A DNA stretch of 64,000 nt, taken from positions 7,316,001 through 7,380,000 of the forward strand of contig OZ038532.1 of the NCBI GenBank assembly GCA_964036665.1, read 5' to 3'. The stretch's first letter is position 1; every line of letters starts with the position of its first letter. This document shows, piece after piece, positions 1-10,584 of this stretch. Below the pieces are notes generated by a model. That model searched no databases. It was given only the letters and a program-made list of their open reading frames with translations, and was not told where the DNA came from. Position numbers and translations under genes: made by a program. Source of the DNA: Gordius sp. MW1. Taxonomy: Eukaryota > Nematomorpha > Gordioida > Gordea > Gordiidae.

Positions 1-280
1 TATAGGGAAAAAACTAAAAAATATAATTGTGTTCACCGTAAAAAACTTTACCAAAATCTGCAAACAATTTGCCGCTTGGTTTTATCCATTATATGTTGAA
101 TAATGTAATTTGGCTTTTTGAAAATTGAGATAGTTTTTTAAGAAATTAATTTAGAAATAAACCCCTTTTCATTTTAAAAAGCGTCTTTACGGCTTGAAAT
201 TTTTGTATTCAAAATAGTAATTTTTCAGGTAAAATTACATTAAATCCAACAGCTCTCCCGATCTTATCCCTTGTGGATCC

Positions 281-634
281 TCACTTGTAAACTTGGGCGG
301 ATTTATATGAAGAGATGGCTGCTAATGAGATTGAGGTAGCTAAGCGTATGCCTAAGCCGCCAGCTCTAGTAGGTAATGAGGCTTGGAGCCACGAAGAAGT
401 GCTGAATTTGACATAAAGGTTTGCTTCTAGAGTGTTTCTCATAAAGCTATCATAGCTTTTTAAAATCTCCGAAGTAAAAGCTGATGAGGAGAAGCAATGT
501 TGAATTTTGGATTGTTTATCTACTGCTTCTGGAAACTTGCATGGCGCAGACCCAGCCGGCGGACGGGTATAATGTAAGTAACTCAACAATTTCAATATCG
601 TTTCAGTAGTGGCCACGTCGGTAATTGAGGACAT
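281..634 (-). pseudogene. Reverse transcriptase C-terminal fragment of a retroelement
   Basis: An open frame of 117 codons. Its C-terminal half reads ASLPTRAGGLGIRLATSISL, the pattern found downstream of the polymerase core in many animal reverse transcriptase-like proteins (an L-P-x-x-x-GGLG-I-R segment followed by an alanine/serine-rich helix). No palm motif, endonuclease or RNase H is present, and the frame stops after Q-V-Y-K, so this is a broken 3' piece of a retroelement rather than a gene. The family assignment rests on one motif and is moderate. Confidence 0.5.
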
Positions 635-1542
635 GGGTAGCCAATTTCTTAGAAAATATCAAGATATTATCTAAATCACATATAAATGACCCCAAAGAAT
701 TTTTCTACATTAAGCGGGAAATCACCATGGAAATTGTAAAATCCAATACAATTGCAATTTATGGCTCTATTACAGCTCATTAATTTAATAGATTTTGGCA
801 TGTATTTTTATAATGATTTAGGAATAAACCTCTAGTAATCTAACAAAGATTAATTTTATTTCTATCAGGGCAACCAACAAGAGCCCTAATGATATCATTG
901 AGTTTTTCCGTATAATTCTGAATCTATTTTTTATTTTGCGCCAATGGGGTGATACCCCCCCCCCCCCCGACTAAAACATTGGATAATTTAAAACTAATTT
1001 TGATATCTAAATTAAATCAATTAAATAACTCTAAATGTTTTATATCGAAATTAAATATACCTGCCCAGGCCTGTGCCTAATAAGATAGCGTCAATAGGGC
1101 TGTTTTTTATTTTGCAAAATTCTTTCGCATACTTGATTAAGATAAACCTTTTAATTAAATATCTTCATCAAGGTATATTATTTTGATATCTGATTTCACA
1201 AAGTTCGTTCTAATCGAAAGGCCTTGTATTTACTTAATCAACATCTTAAGTTCTTAAATTTAATTTTCAATTTCCACCTAATCTTAAAGTTAAACAATTG
1301 ATTGGCTATTTTAATAATTTTTTTTTTATTTTGAATAATGTTATTAACCGTTCTAATCATAAAAAATATAGATTTTTTATGATTTTTACAAAGGAATAAG
1401 GCTTCATGGTTCATGCCCATGCAACTAAATGTTGATCTCATACATGACATTTTTGCAATTTTCATCGATTATTTTTTAATTTAATAATAAAAAGTTAATT
1501 TAGTGACTTTTTATAGGTAATTTTCAGTGTACAACTCTAACA
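635..1542. other. AT-rich non-coding stretch
   Basis: No gene, RNA or clear repeat is visible. It contains a homopolymer C run near 955-968, of the sort seen inside the local poly-C/poly-G MITE family. Confidence 0.5.
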
Positions 1543-1550
1543 ATATTAGC

Positions 1551-1706
1551 CATGGGCGTAGCCGGGGGGGGGGGAATTACGAGAAAAAAAAATTTAATGC
1601 AAAAACGTTGAAAATAAAAAAAAATATGTTTTGCCCCCCCCCCCTCTAGTTGACCTTTTAAACGCTTTGCCCCCCCCCCCTAATCCAAAACCTGGCTACG
1701 CCCATG
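1551..1706. mobile_element. Palindromic CGTAGCC MITE with 8-bp target duplication
   Basis: The element starts CATGGGCGTAGCC and ends GGCTACGCCCATG, a near perfect inverted terminus, with poly-G and poly-C runs between. Both flanks carry the 8-bp direct repeat ATATTAGC (1543-1550 and 1707-1714), the duplication size typical of hAT elements. It carries no coding capacity. The same family recurs at 22128, 27533 and 57685. Confidence 0.85.
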
Positions 1707-1939
1707 ATATTAGCGCTTGATAATTTAACAATAAACATATGTTGCTCAACACAAGGTCCAATTTAAAACTAAAATCATGTTCGTGTGTAACAAGCAGTTC
1801 GCTGGAAAATAGCAAAACTTGATTAATTAAACCTTCCATCGCTATTCAAAAAACAAAATCAACTTTACACTGTTTAAATTAGTCGTTTTGTGTGATATAG
1901 CAGGTTTTATCACCACTTTGTTTTACATTTTGTGAGAGG

Positions 1940-2952
1940 ATGCATTCAATCAAATTACTCGGAATTATTTTGTCTTTCATCTACTGTTGCTATTCGCTAG
2001 AAAAATACAAAGGTAATACCCTTCTCATACCCTTTACATCTTTTAATCTTGTATGTGCTATTAAATTAATTTTGTAATAAACTAGGGAACGCCAATTTTG
2101 TTCTTCCCAATAATTTGGCTTTTTTAACGATATTTATTACATATCAATCAATGCCTATGGTTTTTACTTTGCAGTAACAATTTCCTAATTTAGCAAAAAC
2201 ACGAGTATCATAAATTTTCACTAAAATTCTTATAATTAAAGGTCAGATTGTTTAACCGATCTGCTCGCCCGAACATTTCTATTTGTCCGCCCGGCCAGGC
2301 CCGAAGCTACCCGAAATGCCCGGCCCGAAATGATGTGTCTTTAAGTTTTAAGCACTAATATCTTTAAATTATTCCAAATTTTTTATTTTGTTTCCGTTTT
2401 TTTTTGTGATAACTAGGATCACCAAACATTAAACAATCATTTAAAAAGTCACAAATCATACACGAAAACAAAATAATACATTCTTTAAAAAGATCCTTAA
2501 GTCCAAACGGACCAAATCTTATTTTAATGACCTCCCGGGCCCGCCCTAAAGTTGAAATATACGACAGTTGCCCGGCCCGACCCGTGAGCCGCGCGGGCAA
2601 ATTTGGGCTGCCGGCGGGGCTGGGCTTTTCTGGTCTCTGCTATGAATAACAGCCATTAATACTTTTTGATGAGATATTTTTTTAAATTCGCCATTAAAGC
2701 CCAAAGCGCGCTTATATTTGGTCCTTTTTTGTTTCAAAACGCTTTTTTGTAAGAATTTGATTAAATTTAATTATTTCAGAGGATATTTGCAGTTTACCGG
2801 CGGATCCAGGATCATGTGAAGCATTAATGCCTATGTTCTATTATGACACAAAAACTAATAGTTGCCAAGCATTTAATTATGGCGGCTGTCGAGGCAATCA
2901 AAATAGATTTTCCACCGTAAAGGAATGCAAAAGGATTTGTGGAAATCATTAA
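1940..2952 (+). CDS. Secreted single-domain Kunitz protein
   Basis: Two exons, 1940-2012 and 2780-2952, joined in phase 1 across a 767-base intron with GTAAT donor and TTTCAG acceptor; the product is 81 residues. Residues 1-19 form a signal peptide (M-H-S-I-K then a hydrophobic core). The second exon encodes one complete Kunitz/BPTI domain with all six cysteines at standard spacing, the FYYD strand and the NYGGC motif, followed directly by the stop. Kunitz domains block serine proteases through the P1 residue after the second cysteine; here that residue is glutamate (S-C-E-A), which argues against ordinary trypsin inhibition, so another target, or a non-inhibitory role, is likely. The start is the only ATG preceding the hydrophobic core in frame. 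A paralogue with the same exon layout lies at 16887-17678. The target is unknown. Confidence 0.87.
2258..2640. repeat. GC-rich GCCCG repeat pair within the Kunitz intron
   Basis: Two GC-rich arms rich in CCCGGCCCGA-type words (about 2264-2332 and 2531-2638) flank an AT-rich core, lying inside the intron of the Kunitz gene. The same layout is present at 32745-33365 and 61903-62990. It looks like a MITE with degenerate inverted ends; no target duplication was identified. Confidence 0.5.
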
Positions 2953-3330
2953 TTGTGTGCTACTTAATTTAACTTAACCAAAATTGATTAGTTTTTACAA
3001 TATTTATAATTAATTGAATTGTGATTTTTGATATGTTATTTGTTTTATAAATTTATCGGATATGTCATGTTTGAAGGTAAACTATATTGATAATTTTATT
3101 AAAACCTTTTAGTTCGATATCTTAGAAGAGTGGTACTTTCAACCATTATCGATTAATATAATATTTCATAGTCACTCGTCATAATATTTATATGACAATT
3201 GATCGATTTGATTAAAAATGTGGTGCAAATCGTTGAATTTAAAGCAATTAATGTTTTTTGTAAGACAACTTGTTTTTTAAAATATATGCTAAGTATTAAA
3301 TTAATTAGCACATTAGCAGGTATAATCATA
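2953..3330. other. 3' flank of the Kunitz gene, no feature seen
   Basis: AT-rich sequence between the Kunitz stop codon and the P-element relic. No coding or RNA signal is visible. Confidence 0.45.
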
Positions 3331-3618
3331 GACTACATAGACCGCTCATCACGGTATAAAATGTGTGTGTTTTTTTCCGCCATTTGATGAACACATCATA
3401 TACCTCAATACCCTCTCAAATAAGGTCAATTATGAATTATAAAATTACAATAAAAATATTTTGATATAGAGTATTAGTAATTTTTGTAGATTAAATTATT
3501 TTAAAGAGGTGAATGAAACATATTAAACTAGTTAGATATCAACAACAGTATTTTATAATAGATATTATTGACACATTTCATAAAAATTAAAAATGTAAAA
3601 ACTGTAATAAATTAAATT

Positions 3619-4346
3619 TTGGCCCCCCCCCCCAAAAAGCGGGGTCACCAATGTGGTAGCACCACTAAATTCAATTACCTGCAAACAATGGCAACCTCAA
3701 AAACTTTACCAGGCCTAACAAAATCATTTACGGAGTGCCCAATCTACAAGTGGAATTATTTAGCAAGCTCCATAAAATTCAGGAAAGTTATGGGCTACGT
3801 GGAGCAAATCGACTGACCTTAAGCCATATATATTATTTTAATTCAAAAATGAAGGTTTATATTGAGATTTTTTTCATCATTTTAATTGCAGGTAAAATTG
3901 GCAACTCAAGTTTTTTCAGCCTCTGTGGCCAAGGGGATTATGTTGGTCAGGGAATCCAAAGAACCTGTGTTTGAGGACTCAAAAGCAACAGTCTCCTTTA
4001 TTTTATTCATAAATAAGTATGAATATTTCTCATTTATTAAGATTATGATATATCTATTATATGAATCCAGGCAGTTTGATACTTTAACAGTAGGAATGTT
4101 TTGGCAAAAGATTGGAAGGTCCCAATCTTCAAGGAGTCACTGGACCTCCTGAAAAGCTTCTACCAGAAGATGATAAAGTACCTGGCACAATTGAAGTTTC
4201 AGGATGGAACCTTGATTTACACTTCAAATAAAAAAATACCTATAGTTGGTCTTATATCAGCTATGCACTTTATTCCTTTGTTAGCAGAAGATATTTTGAT
4301 TAATGCTAACACACCGGCAAAGTACAATATATATAATTATACTTAA
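3619..4346 (+). pseudogene. P/THAP9-like transposase, N-terminal to central part, frameshifted
   Basis: Three frames must be joined to follow the protein. One gives the segment around L-H-K-I-Q-E-S-Y-G-L-R-G-A-N-R-L-T. The next gives KLATQVFSASVAKGIMLV and a FEDSKATVSFI segment. The third gives the WKVPIFKESLDLLKSFYQ and LKFQDGTLIYTSNKKIPIVG segments. The order and wording match the region of P-element/THAP9 transposases between the coiled coil and the catalytic core. The THAP zinc finger itself is not visible. At 4356 the frame is broken by the hairpin end of a Helentron-like element. Frameshifts make it a pseudogene. Confidence 0.7.
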
Positions 4347-4379
4347 ACCTTAATCTAAAAACTCGGGCCTTCGGCCCTC

Positions 4380-4450
4380 GTGGGAAGGGGGAGAAGGGAA
4401 GGGGAAGGGGAAGGGGAAGGGGAAGGGGAGGAGGGAAAGGGAAGGGGGGA
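4380..4450. repeat. GGGAAGG-type minisatellite near the Helentron-like 3' end
   Basis: A purine-rich run of GGGAAG/GGGGAA words directly inside the terminal hairpin. The same run occurs in the other copies at 14038-14095 (reverse), 42410-42490 and 48475-48525 (reverse), so it is an integral part of the family. Confidence 0.75.
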
Positions 4451-4819
4451 CGACTCATCTATACTGCGTATAAATGTATCATATTTGCTATGCAATTTAT
4501 GGGCGAGAAAGATGGGAAGGGGCGAGAATGCCTATAGGGGGGTATTAAATGCCTAATGATTAATTAATTATTTATACAAATTTTTCATTTATAGGCAAAA
4601 TTTAATATAGGCAAAATGTAATATAGGCAAGGGTTAGGGTTAGATTTAGTGTTTGCATCTAGTTGCGTATTACATTAGTTTTTATGGCCTTTAGTGATTA
4701 TGGGTCTAACAAACATTATATTATAAAACATCACAATGTTAAGAATTTGCAGAATTGTTGGGAGAAATTTTTTTGTTGAATTTGAACAATTTTTAATTAA
4801 AAAAATCAAAAATTTGGCC

Positions 4820-5190
4820 AGTGGTCATTTTTTCTCCATTGGTCAGTACCAACAGATACTCTATAAGTCAATGATAGCCAAAAAAACGGGAAAAAAAATT
4901 TTGAGGCTCACTTTGGCCAATGGTCATTTTTTTCCATTGGTCAGCAGCCAGCACACGGTAAAAGTGGATATAAATTCATAAGAGTAAAAAAAAACGAAAA
5001 AAAAATTTTCGAAACACATTTTGGCCAATGGTCATTTTTTTCCATTGGTCAGCAGCCAGGACACGGTAAAAGTGGATATAAATTCATAATAGTCAAAAAA
5101 AACGAAAAAAAAATTTTCGAATCACATCTTGGCCAATGGTCATTTTATTCCATTGGTCAGCAGCCAGCGGACGGCCAAAAAGTCATAATG
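4820..5190. repeat. Tandem CCAATGG-hairpin repeats in element A
   Basis: At least four units of roughly 110-130 bases. Each contains TTGGCCAATGGTCATTTTTT, then CCATTGGTCAGCAGCCAGC, then an A-rich spacer. CCAATGG and CCATTGG form a stem around the T run. The same unit recurs in the other Helentron-like copies at 9980-10360, 12090-13650, 42960-43540 and 46650-47350. Confidence 0.8.
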
Positions 5191-5197
5191 GCAATGG

Positions 5198-5595
5198 TGT
5201 AGAGGCTCTTTCGCACGCTACTTTCCCATGACCCCGTCTAGGCGAATTCTAACACGTGATTTTTATTTTTAATAGCCCCTCGCTTGTACTTAACCATCAC
5301 GTGATTTTTATTTTAATAGCCCCTCGCTTGTACTTAACCATCACGTGATTTTTATTTTAATAGCCCCTCGCTTGTACTTAACCAACACGTGATTTTAATT
5401 TTAATAGCCCCTCGCTTGTACTTAATCATCACGTTATTTTTATTTTAATAGCCCCTCGCTTGTATTCAATCATCGCCTGATTATTCAAATTATAATGGGC
5501 TCGCGCAGCTAGATAAGCACAACCTTTAAAACTAACATTTATTATTCATTTTTTCGCATAAGTATCTCTTCTAAATATCGAGATAAACCACTTCA
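5198..5595 (+). repeat. 5' LTR of Gypsy 1
   Basis: 398 bases, matching the 3' LTR at 9557-9954. U3 contains five to six tandem units of 44-45 bases, each with the words CACGTGATTTTTATTTTAAT and AGCCCCTCGCTTGTACTTAA. Confidence 0.93.
5250..5480 (+). promoter_or_regulatory. Tandem E-box array in the Gypsy 1 LTR
   Basis: CACGTG (or one-base variants in the last units) recurs at 5253, 5298, 5342, 5386 and 5430, a 44-45-base period. CACGTG is the palindromic E-box bound by bHLH factors, so this resembles an enhancer of repeated sites; binding is an inference. The 3' LTR carries the same array. Confidence 0.6.
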
Positions 5596-5610
5596 TTTGG
5601 TGACCCAAAA

Positions 5611-6405
5611 ATGTCCACGCAACCATCTGATATGGAGGTTAAAAGCGAAAATGCCACATATTTTAAACTGCCACAGTTTAACAATATAAACCCCCGCTCA
5701 TGGTTCATCCAAATAGAGGCTCTTTTCTTGGTAAGAAAGATAAAAAGCGAAGCTACCAAAGTTGGGTACTTAATAGAAGCCTTGCCACTGGAAATAACCA
5801 TCGAAATTCAAGACATCCTACAAAATATGCCCGACATTTTACCCTATACAACCATGAAAGCAGCCATCATAGACCGCACTAGCCAATCCGATTCTGCTAG
5901 ACTTCGTGCTCTTCTCACAACTGTCGAATTAGGAGATCGCACCCCATCCCAGCTTCTGCGTTTCATGAAAAATCTTCTGGGAACGAATTCCATGGATGAA
6001 CGAGTTCTTAAAGAACTTTGGTTATAAAAACTTCCAAAAAACATGACCGGCATTTTGGCAATTGTTTCTGACGAGCAGTCCCTCTCCAAATTGGCCGAAA
6101 CTGCGGACAAGATTGTAGAGACCTACCACAACTCCACATGTCCAATTGTAAATGTAGTCACGGAAGATGAATCGACTCGGCTTAGGGAGATGATTGCAAA
6201 ACTCACACAGGAGGTACAAAATTTAAAAATCTCATTCAATAGGCCACGTGATCGTTCCAACTCGAGACGCCGCAATCCCTCTACCGTTCGCCACCCTAGC
6301 GCGCATATTCAACCAAATATACTTTGTTGGTACCATTACCGCTTTAAAGACAAGGCGCTCAAATGCGTGCAACCTTGCGCATTTAACCTCCCCTCGACAA
6401 ACTAG
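5611..6405 (+). pseudogene. Gypsy 1 gag with one internal stop
   Basis: The frame runs 5611-6027, meets a TAA, and continues in the same frame to 6405, so a single base change is the only break. The N-terminal half resembles the short Gag of arthropod-type Gypsy elements (PRSWFIQIEALF, a bundle of helices, then LPKNM). The C-terminal end has CWYHYRFKDKALKCVQPC, the cysteine/histidine motif that replaces the classical CCHC knuckle in this group. The start ATG lies 15 bases after the LTR. Gag forms the particle that packages the RNA. Confidence 0.82.
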
Positions 6406-6419
6406 TAGACCACCCAGGG

Positions 6420-8279
6420 ATGGCGACGCCTGGACTTGGTCTAAAACTTAGTCGCCTATTTTACATATTCGACAAATCCACGGGTCAGCGATTTCTCATT
6501 GACACAGGCGCGGAAATTTCCGTTATTCCGCCTTCTCGAGACCATTCCTTGACCCCTTCATATGTGCAACTTCAGGCCGCCAATTCTACCCCTATCAAAA
6601 CATATGGCCAAAAGCTTTTCACTTTGGACCTCGGCCTACGCAAAGAATTTAGATGGATTTTTACAATAGCAGACGTTAAACAAATCATCGGAGCCGATTT
6701 TCTTATTCACTACCATCTAGTAGTTGATATAAAAAATAAGCAGCTCTTCGACACTCAAACGACATTAACATCTGCAGGCAAGGCTACACTCGCTACGTCA
6801 ATCAACATACAAGTTGGGATAATTGACACCTCCCCCATCAAATCACTACTTCAGAAGTATGCCTCCATAGTGTCCCCTTCTGATTATAAGGCTCAAGTAA
6901 CTCATAGCACTCAACACCATATCCACACCAACGGCCCCCCGGTTCGCTCAAAACCAAGGAGACTCTTCCCGGACAAGCTTAAGATTGCCCGAGACGAATT
7001 TACTCACATGCTCGAACTTGGTATAATCCGTCCCTCTAACAGTGACTGGTCCTCACCCCTGCACATGGTACCCAAGAAGGCCGCGGGAGATTGGAGACCT
7101 TGTGCCGAGTATCGCATGCTCAACAGTCGTACAATTCCCGACTGTTATCCCCTTCCCCACCTCCATGATTTTGCACTGACCCTTTGCAATAAAACGGTAT
7201 TCTCAAAGATCGATTTAGTCAGGGCATACCACCAAATTCCAATGGCCCCCGAGGATATTTCTAAAACCGCCATCACAACCCCGTTCGGTCTTTTTGAATT
7301 TCTTCGCATGCCATTTGGCCTTCGCAACGCTGCCCAGACGTTTCAACGCTTTATGAACCAAGTTTTTAGAGAACTTGACTTTGTTTTTGTTTACCTTGAC
7401 GACGTACTCATCGCGAGTTCTTCCATTGATGAACACCACAATCATATTAGACTTATTTTTGAAAGACTCAAGTCTTTCGGTATTAAAATCAGTCAGGATA
7501 AATGCGTATGGTGTCAAAACGAAATTAATTTTTTGGGACACAAAATCACCCCTCAAGGTTTGTCACCCCTTCAGGACAAGGTGGAAGCAATCCTCAATTT
7601 CCCACAGCCTACTTCGATGACTCAGTTGAGACGCTTCTTAGGGATGGTTAATTTTTATAGACGGTTTATTCCGATGTGTGCCGATTTACTCATCACCGAT
7701 TTGCTCGACGGTTCAAAGAAGAATATTTCCTGCACCCCGGAAGCTTCGACTGCTTTTAACAACGCCAAACTCGCTTTAAGCAATGTCGTGCCTCTCTCCC
7801 ATCTTCAAAAAGACGCTCAACTCTCAATCACCACTGACGCCTCCAACTCTGCTGTAGGAGCCGTATTACATCAAACATCTAACGGTAATACGCTGCCTTT
7901 GGCCTTTTTTCCCCAAAAGCTAACAAAAACTCAACAACGATACAGTGCATTCGGTCGCGAATTATTAGCAATATATTTAACAATCCGCCATTACCGCCAT
8001 TTTTTAGAAGGGCATGAATTCACTATTTATACAGACCACAAGCCACTAACTTATGCTTTCAGTACACCTATCGACAAATACTCCCCGCGGGAGATTAGAC
8101 AGTTAGACTATATTTCGCAATATACTACCGATCTCCAATATATACCTGGCAAATCAAATGTAGTCGCTGACACCCTCTCAAGGTCTGAAATTGATTCCGT
8201 TGATTTTAAAGACAGGCCCCTAGTAGAAAGGTTAGCTTTGGCTCAGATGGAAGAAAAGTCGGCATTTCAGGACCTATAA
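6420..8279 (+). CDS. Gypsy 1 Pol: protease, reverse transcriptase, RNase H
   Basis: A 619-codon frame. Domains in order: aspartic protease ([13 protein letters not shown], about residues 25-37); reverse transcriptase (about 170-380) with the catalytic Y-L-D-D box intact and [18 protein letters not shown] before it; RNase H (about 455-590) with [18 protein letters not shown] and YTDHKPL. It ends in AFQDL at a stop caused by a frameshift; the sequence just after it continues in another frame towards integrase. The start has no good ATG context and the protein is probably made by frameshift or reinitiation after Gag. Only the RT core looks fully intact. Confidence 0.9.
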   Translation: MATPGLGLKLSRLFYIFDKSTGQRFLIDTGAEISVIPPSRDHSLTPSYVQLQAANSTPIKTYGQKLFTLDLGLRKEFRWIFTIADVKQIIGADFLIHYHLVVDIKNKQLFDTQTTLTSAGKATLATSINIQVGIIDTSPIKSLLQKYASIVSPSDYKAQVTHSTQHHIHTNGPPVRSKPRRLFPDKLKIARDEFTHMLELGIIRPSNSDWSSPLHMVPKKAAGDWRPCAEYRMLNSRTIPDCYPLPHLHDFALTLCNKTVFSKIDLVRAYHQIPMAPEDISKTAITTPFGLFEFLRMPFGLRNAAQTFQRFMNQVFRELDFVFVYLDDVLIASSSIDEHHNHIRLIFERLKSFGIKISQDKCVWCQNEINFLGHKITPQGLSPLQDKVEAILNFPQPTSMTQLRRFLGMVNFYRRFIPMCADLLITDLLDGSKKNISCTPEASTAFNNAKLALSNVVPLSHLQKDAQLSITTDASNSAVGAVLHQTSNGNTLPLAFFPQKLTKTQQRYSAFGRELLAIYLTIRHYRHFLEGHEFTIYTDHKPLTYAFSTPIDKYSPREIRQLDYISQYTTDLQYIPGKSNVVADTLSRSEIDSVDFKDRPLVERLALAQMEEKSAFQDL

Positions 8280-8311
8280 AATTAACGCAACTTCCTATAC
8301 CTGGCTCTGAT

Positions 8312-9523
8312 TTGACCGTGCAATGCGACATGTCCACAACCTCACCTCGACCACTTGTTCCAATTTCACTCAGACGCCTAATTTTTGATAACTTCCACAA
8401 CTTATCACACCCTGGTACGCGTGCAACACTTAAGCTGATTTCACGTCGATATGTTTGGCCCTCCATCAATAAGGATGTAAGGAAATGGGCCAAATCATGC
8501 GTTGCTTGCCAAAAATCGAAGATTCATCGTCACATAAAAGCCCCTTTAGGCACATTTGCTGAACCTGACGCTCGATTTAGCCACATCCACGTCAATCTCG
8601 TTGGTCCACTACCACCGTCGAATGGATATACCCACTTACTTACCATTATTGACCGTTTCACACGATGGCCTGTCGCCATGCCGATCCGTGACACCTCAGC
8701 CCAAACGGTTGCAAAAGCTCTGATCAAGTATTGGATAGCTGACCTCAGAGTACCATCAAGCCTCACAACAGATAGAGGTCCCCAGTTTGAGTCCCAATTA
8801 TTTCGGAATCTCACGCAACTCCTTGGTGTAAATCACATCACAACCACTGCCTATCATCCACAAGCCAACGGCATGATTGAGAGATTTCATCGACAGTTGA
8901 AAAGTTCCTTGATGGCACAAGGTGACACAAACAAATGGGATGAGCTCTTACCATTAATTTTGCTTGGCATTCGAACCACAATCAAGGAAGACTTAGGTTG
9001 CACTCCAGCCGAATTAGTTTATGGCACTACACTTAGACTTCCCGGCGAATTTTTCACGAACTCAAGAACACCTCATAACGCCTCCGAATTTATTAAATGC
9101 CTAAAACAACATTTTTACCATTTACCTTTTAAAAAAGTCAGGACACAATTGACAAATGCGAGTACAACTTCACTTCTTAAGGACTGTAAATACGTTATTA
9201 TCCGTAATGATTTCGTTCGAAAAAGTTTGGTGCCACCATATGACGGCCCGTTCAGAGTAAAGTCCAAACATGCTAAATATTTCATTATTGAAAAAAACGG
9301 AAAAGCTGACTTAGTTTCGATCGAGCGATTGAAACCTGCATATTTAGATACTTCAACTCAGCCGCTTACGGATACCGAAAATGTAAATCCACCCAAAGTT
9401 TGTCCCTCCGACGACATCGCCGGACCTGCTAACTCCGACCCGGACCTAACAAAATCAAAAGAAAACCCATACATCACATCGAGAGGAAGGCACGTGCATT
9501 GGCGCTATAAACTACTACACTAG
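8312..9523 (+). CDS. Gypsy 1 integrase
   Basis: A 403-codon frame continuing Pol after a one-base frameshift near 8275. The zinc-binding HHCC module is present (HNLSH then CVACQ). The core has TTDRGPQF and HPQANGMIERF, giving the second aspartate and the glutamate. The first catalytic aspartate, expected in the V-D-L-V-G-P-L segment, is asparagine here (IHVNLVGPL, AAT codon). The C-terminal part has the usual VPPYDGPFRV segment. Integrase joins the cDNA to the genome; with the changed residue this copy is probably inactive. Confidence 0.88.
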   Translation: MTVQCDMSTTSPRPLVPISLRRLIFDNFHNLSHPGTRATLKLISRRYVWPSINKDVRKWAKSCVACQKSKIHRHIKAPLGTFAEPDARFSHIHVNLVGPLPPSNGYTHLLTIIDRFTRWPVAMPIRDTSAQTVAKALIKYWIADLRVPSSLTTDRGPQFESQLFRNLTQLLGVNHITTTAYHPQANGMIERFHRQLKSSLMAQGDTNKWDELLPLILLGIRTTIKEDLGCTPAELVYGTTLRLPGEFFTNSRTPHNASEFIKCLKQHFYHLPFKKVRTQLTNASTTSLLKDCKYVIIRNDFVRKSLVPPYDGPFRVKSKHAKYFIIEKNGKADLVSIERLKPAYLDTSTQPLTDTENVNPPKVCPSDDIAGPANSDPDLTKSKENPYITSRGRHVHWRYKLLH

Positions 9524-9556
9524 CCACCACTCTCCGAGTGGAGCCCCGAGGATAGT

Positions 9557-9954
9557 TGTAGAGGCTCTTTCGCACGCTACTTTCCCTTGACCCCGTCTAG
9601 GCGAATTCTAACACGTGATTTTTATTTTTAATAGCCCCTCGCTTGTACTTAACCATCACGTGATTTTTATTTTAATAGCCCCTCGCTTGTATTTAACCAT
9701 CACGTGATTTTTATTTTAATAGCCCCTCGCTTGTACTTAACCATCACGTGATTTTAATTTTAATAGCCCCTCACTTGTACTTAATCATCACGTTATTTTT
9801 ATTTTAATAGCCCCTCGCTTGTATTCAATCATCGCCTGATTATTCAAATTATAATGGGCTCGCGCAGCTAGATAAGCACAACCTTTAAAACTAACATTTA
9901 TTATTCATTTTTTCGCATAAGTATCTCTTCTAAATATCGAAATAAACCACTTCA
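9557..9954 (+). repeat. 3' LTR of Gypsy 1
   Basis: 398 bases, almost identical to the 5' LTR including the E-box array, preceded by GAGCCCCGAGGATAGT, which could be the polypurine tract. It is followed by the ATGG target duplication. Confidence 0.92.
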
Positions 9955-10584
9955 ATGGTAGGAACAGCAACAGGAACAATCATAATAGTCAAAAAAAAAC
10001 GAAAAAAAATTTTCGAATCACATTTTGGCCAATGGTCATTTTTTCCATCAGTCAGGAGCCAGCGGACGACCAAAAATTCTTATTATCAATGATAGTAACA
10101 AGAACAATCATAAGAGTCAAAAAAAACTCCGGGATTCTAACTCAAAAACTAGTTAAATTGCATAGCAATTAAAAGTAAACAACTTTTATTTATGTTTATT
10201 ATATAACATTGGTCAGCAGCCAGCGGACGGCCAAAAAGTCATAATAGCAATGGTAGGAACAGGAACAATCATAATAGTCAAAAAAACGAAAAAAATAATT
10301 TAGATTCACATTTTGGTTAATGGTCATTTTTTCCATCGGTCAGGAGCCAGCGGACGGCCAAAAATTTTTATTCTCAATGATAGTAACAAGAACAATCATA
10401 AGAGTCAAAAAAAACTCCGGGATTCTAACTAAAAAACTAGTTAAATTGCATAGCAATAAAAAGTAAACAACTTTTATTTATGTTTATTATATAATAGATA
10501 ATTTAACAAATCTTATATATAACACACCGAGGGAGATAGAGATGAGGGGTGGGGCACCTCTTATGCATAAATTTAAAAAATAAC

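Larger units (their letters stand above)
5198..9954 (+). mobile_element. Gypsy LTR retrotransposon 1, nearly intact
   Basis: Two 398-base LTRs (5198-5595 and 9557-9954) both start TGTAGAGG and end CTTCA, and differ at only a few positions, so the insertion is recent. A 4-bp target duplication ATGG flanks it (5194-5197, 9955-9958), and the uninterrupted site is still visible in a neighbouring repeat unit at about 10250. TGGTGACCC directly after the 5' LTR fits a primer binding site. Internal coding follows the order Gag, protease, RT, RNase H, integrase. It is disabled by one gag stop, one frameshift between RNase H and integrase, and a changed integrase catalytic residue. It sits inside Helentron-like element A. 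Confidence 0.93.

Noticed and set aside
2364-2737. Open frames over GC-rich DNA in the Kunitz intron
   Set aside because: They arise from GCCCG repeat arms and poly-T DNA; no domain, no splice support.
4620-4650. Telomere-like TTAGGG repeats (also 13835-13850)
   Set aside because: Only two units, present inside both Helentron-like copies; an internal motif of the family, not a telomere.
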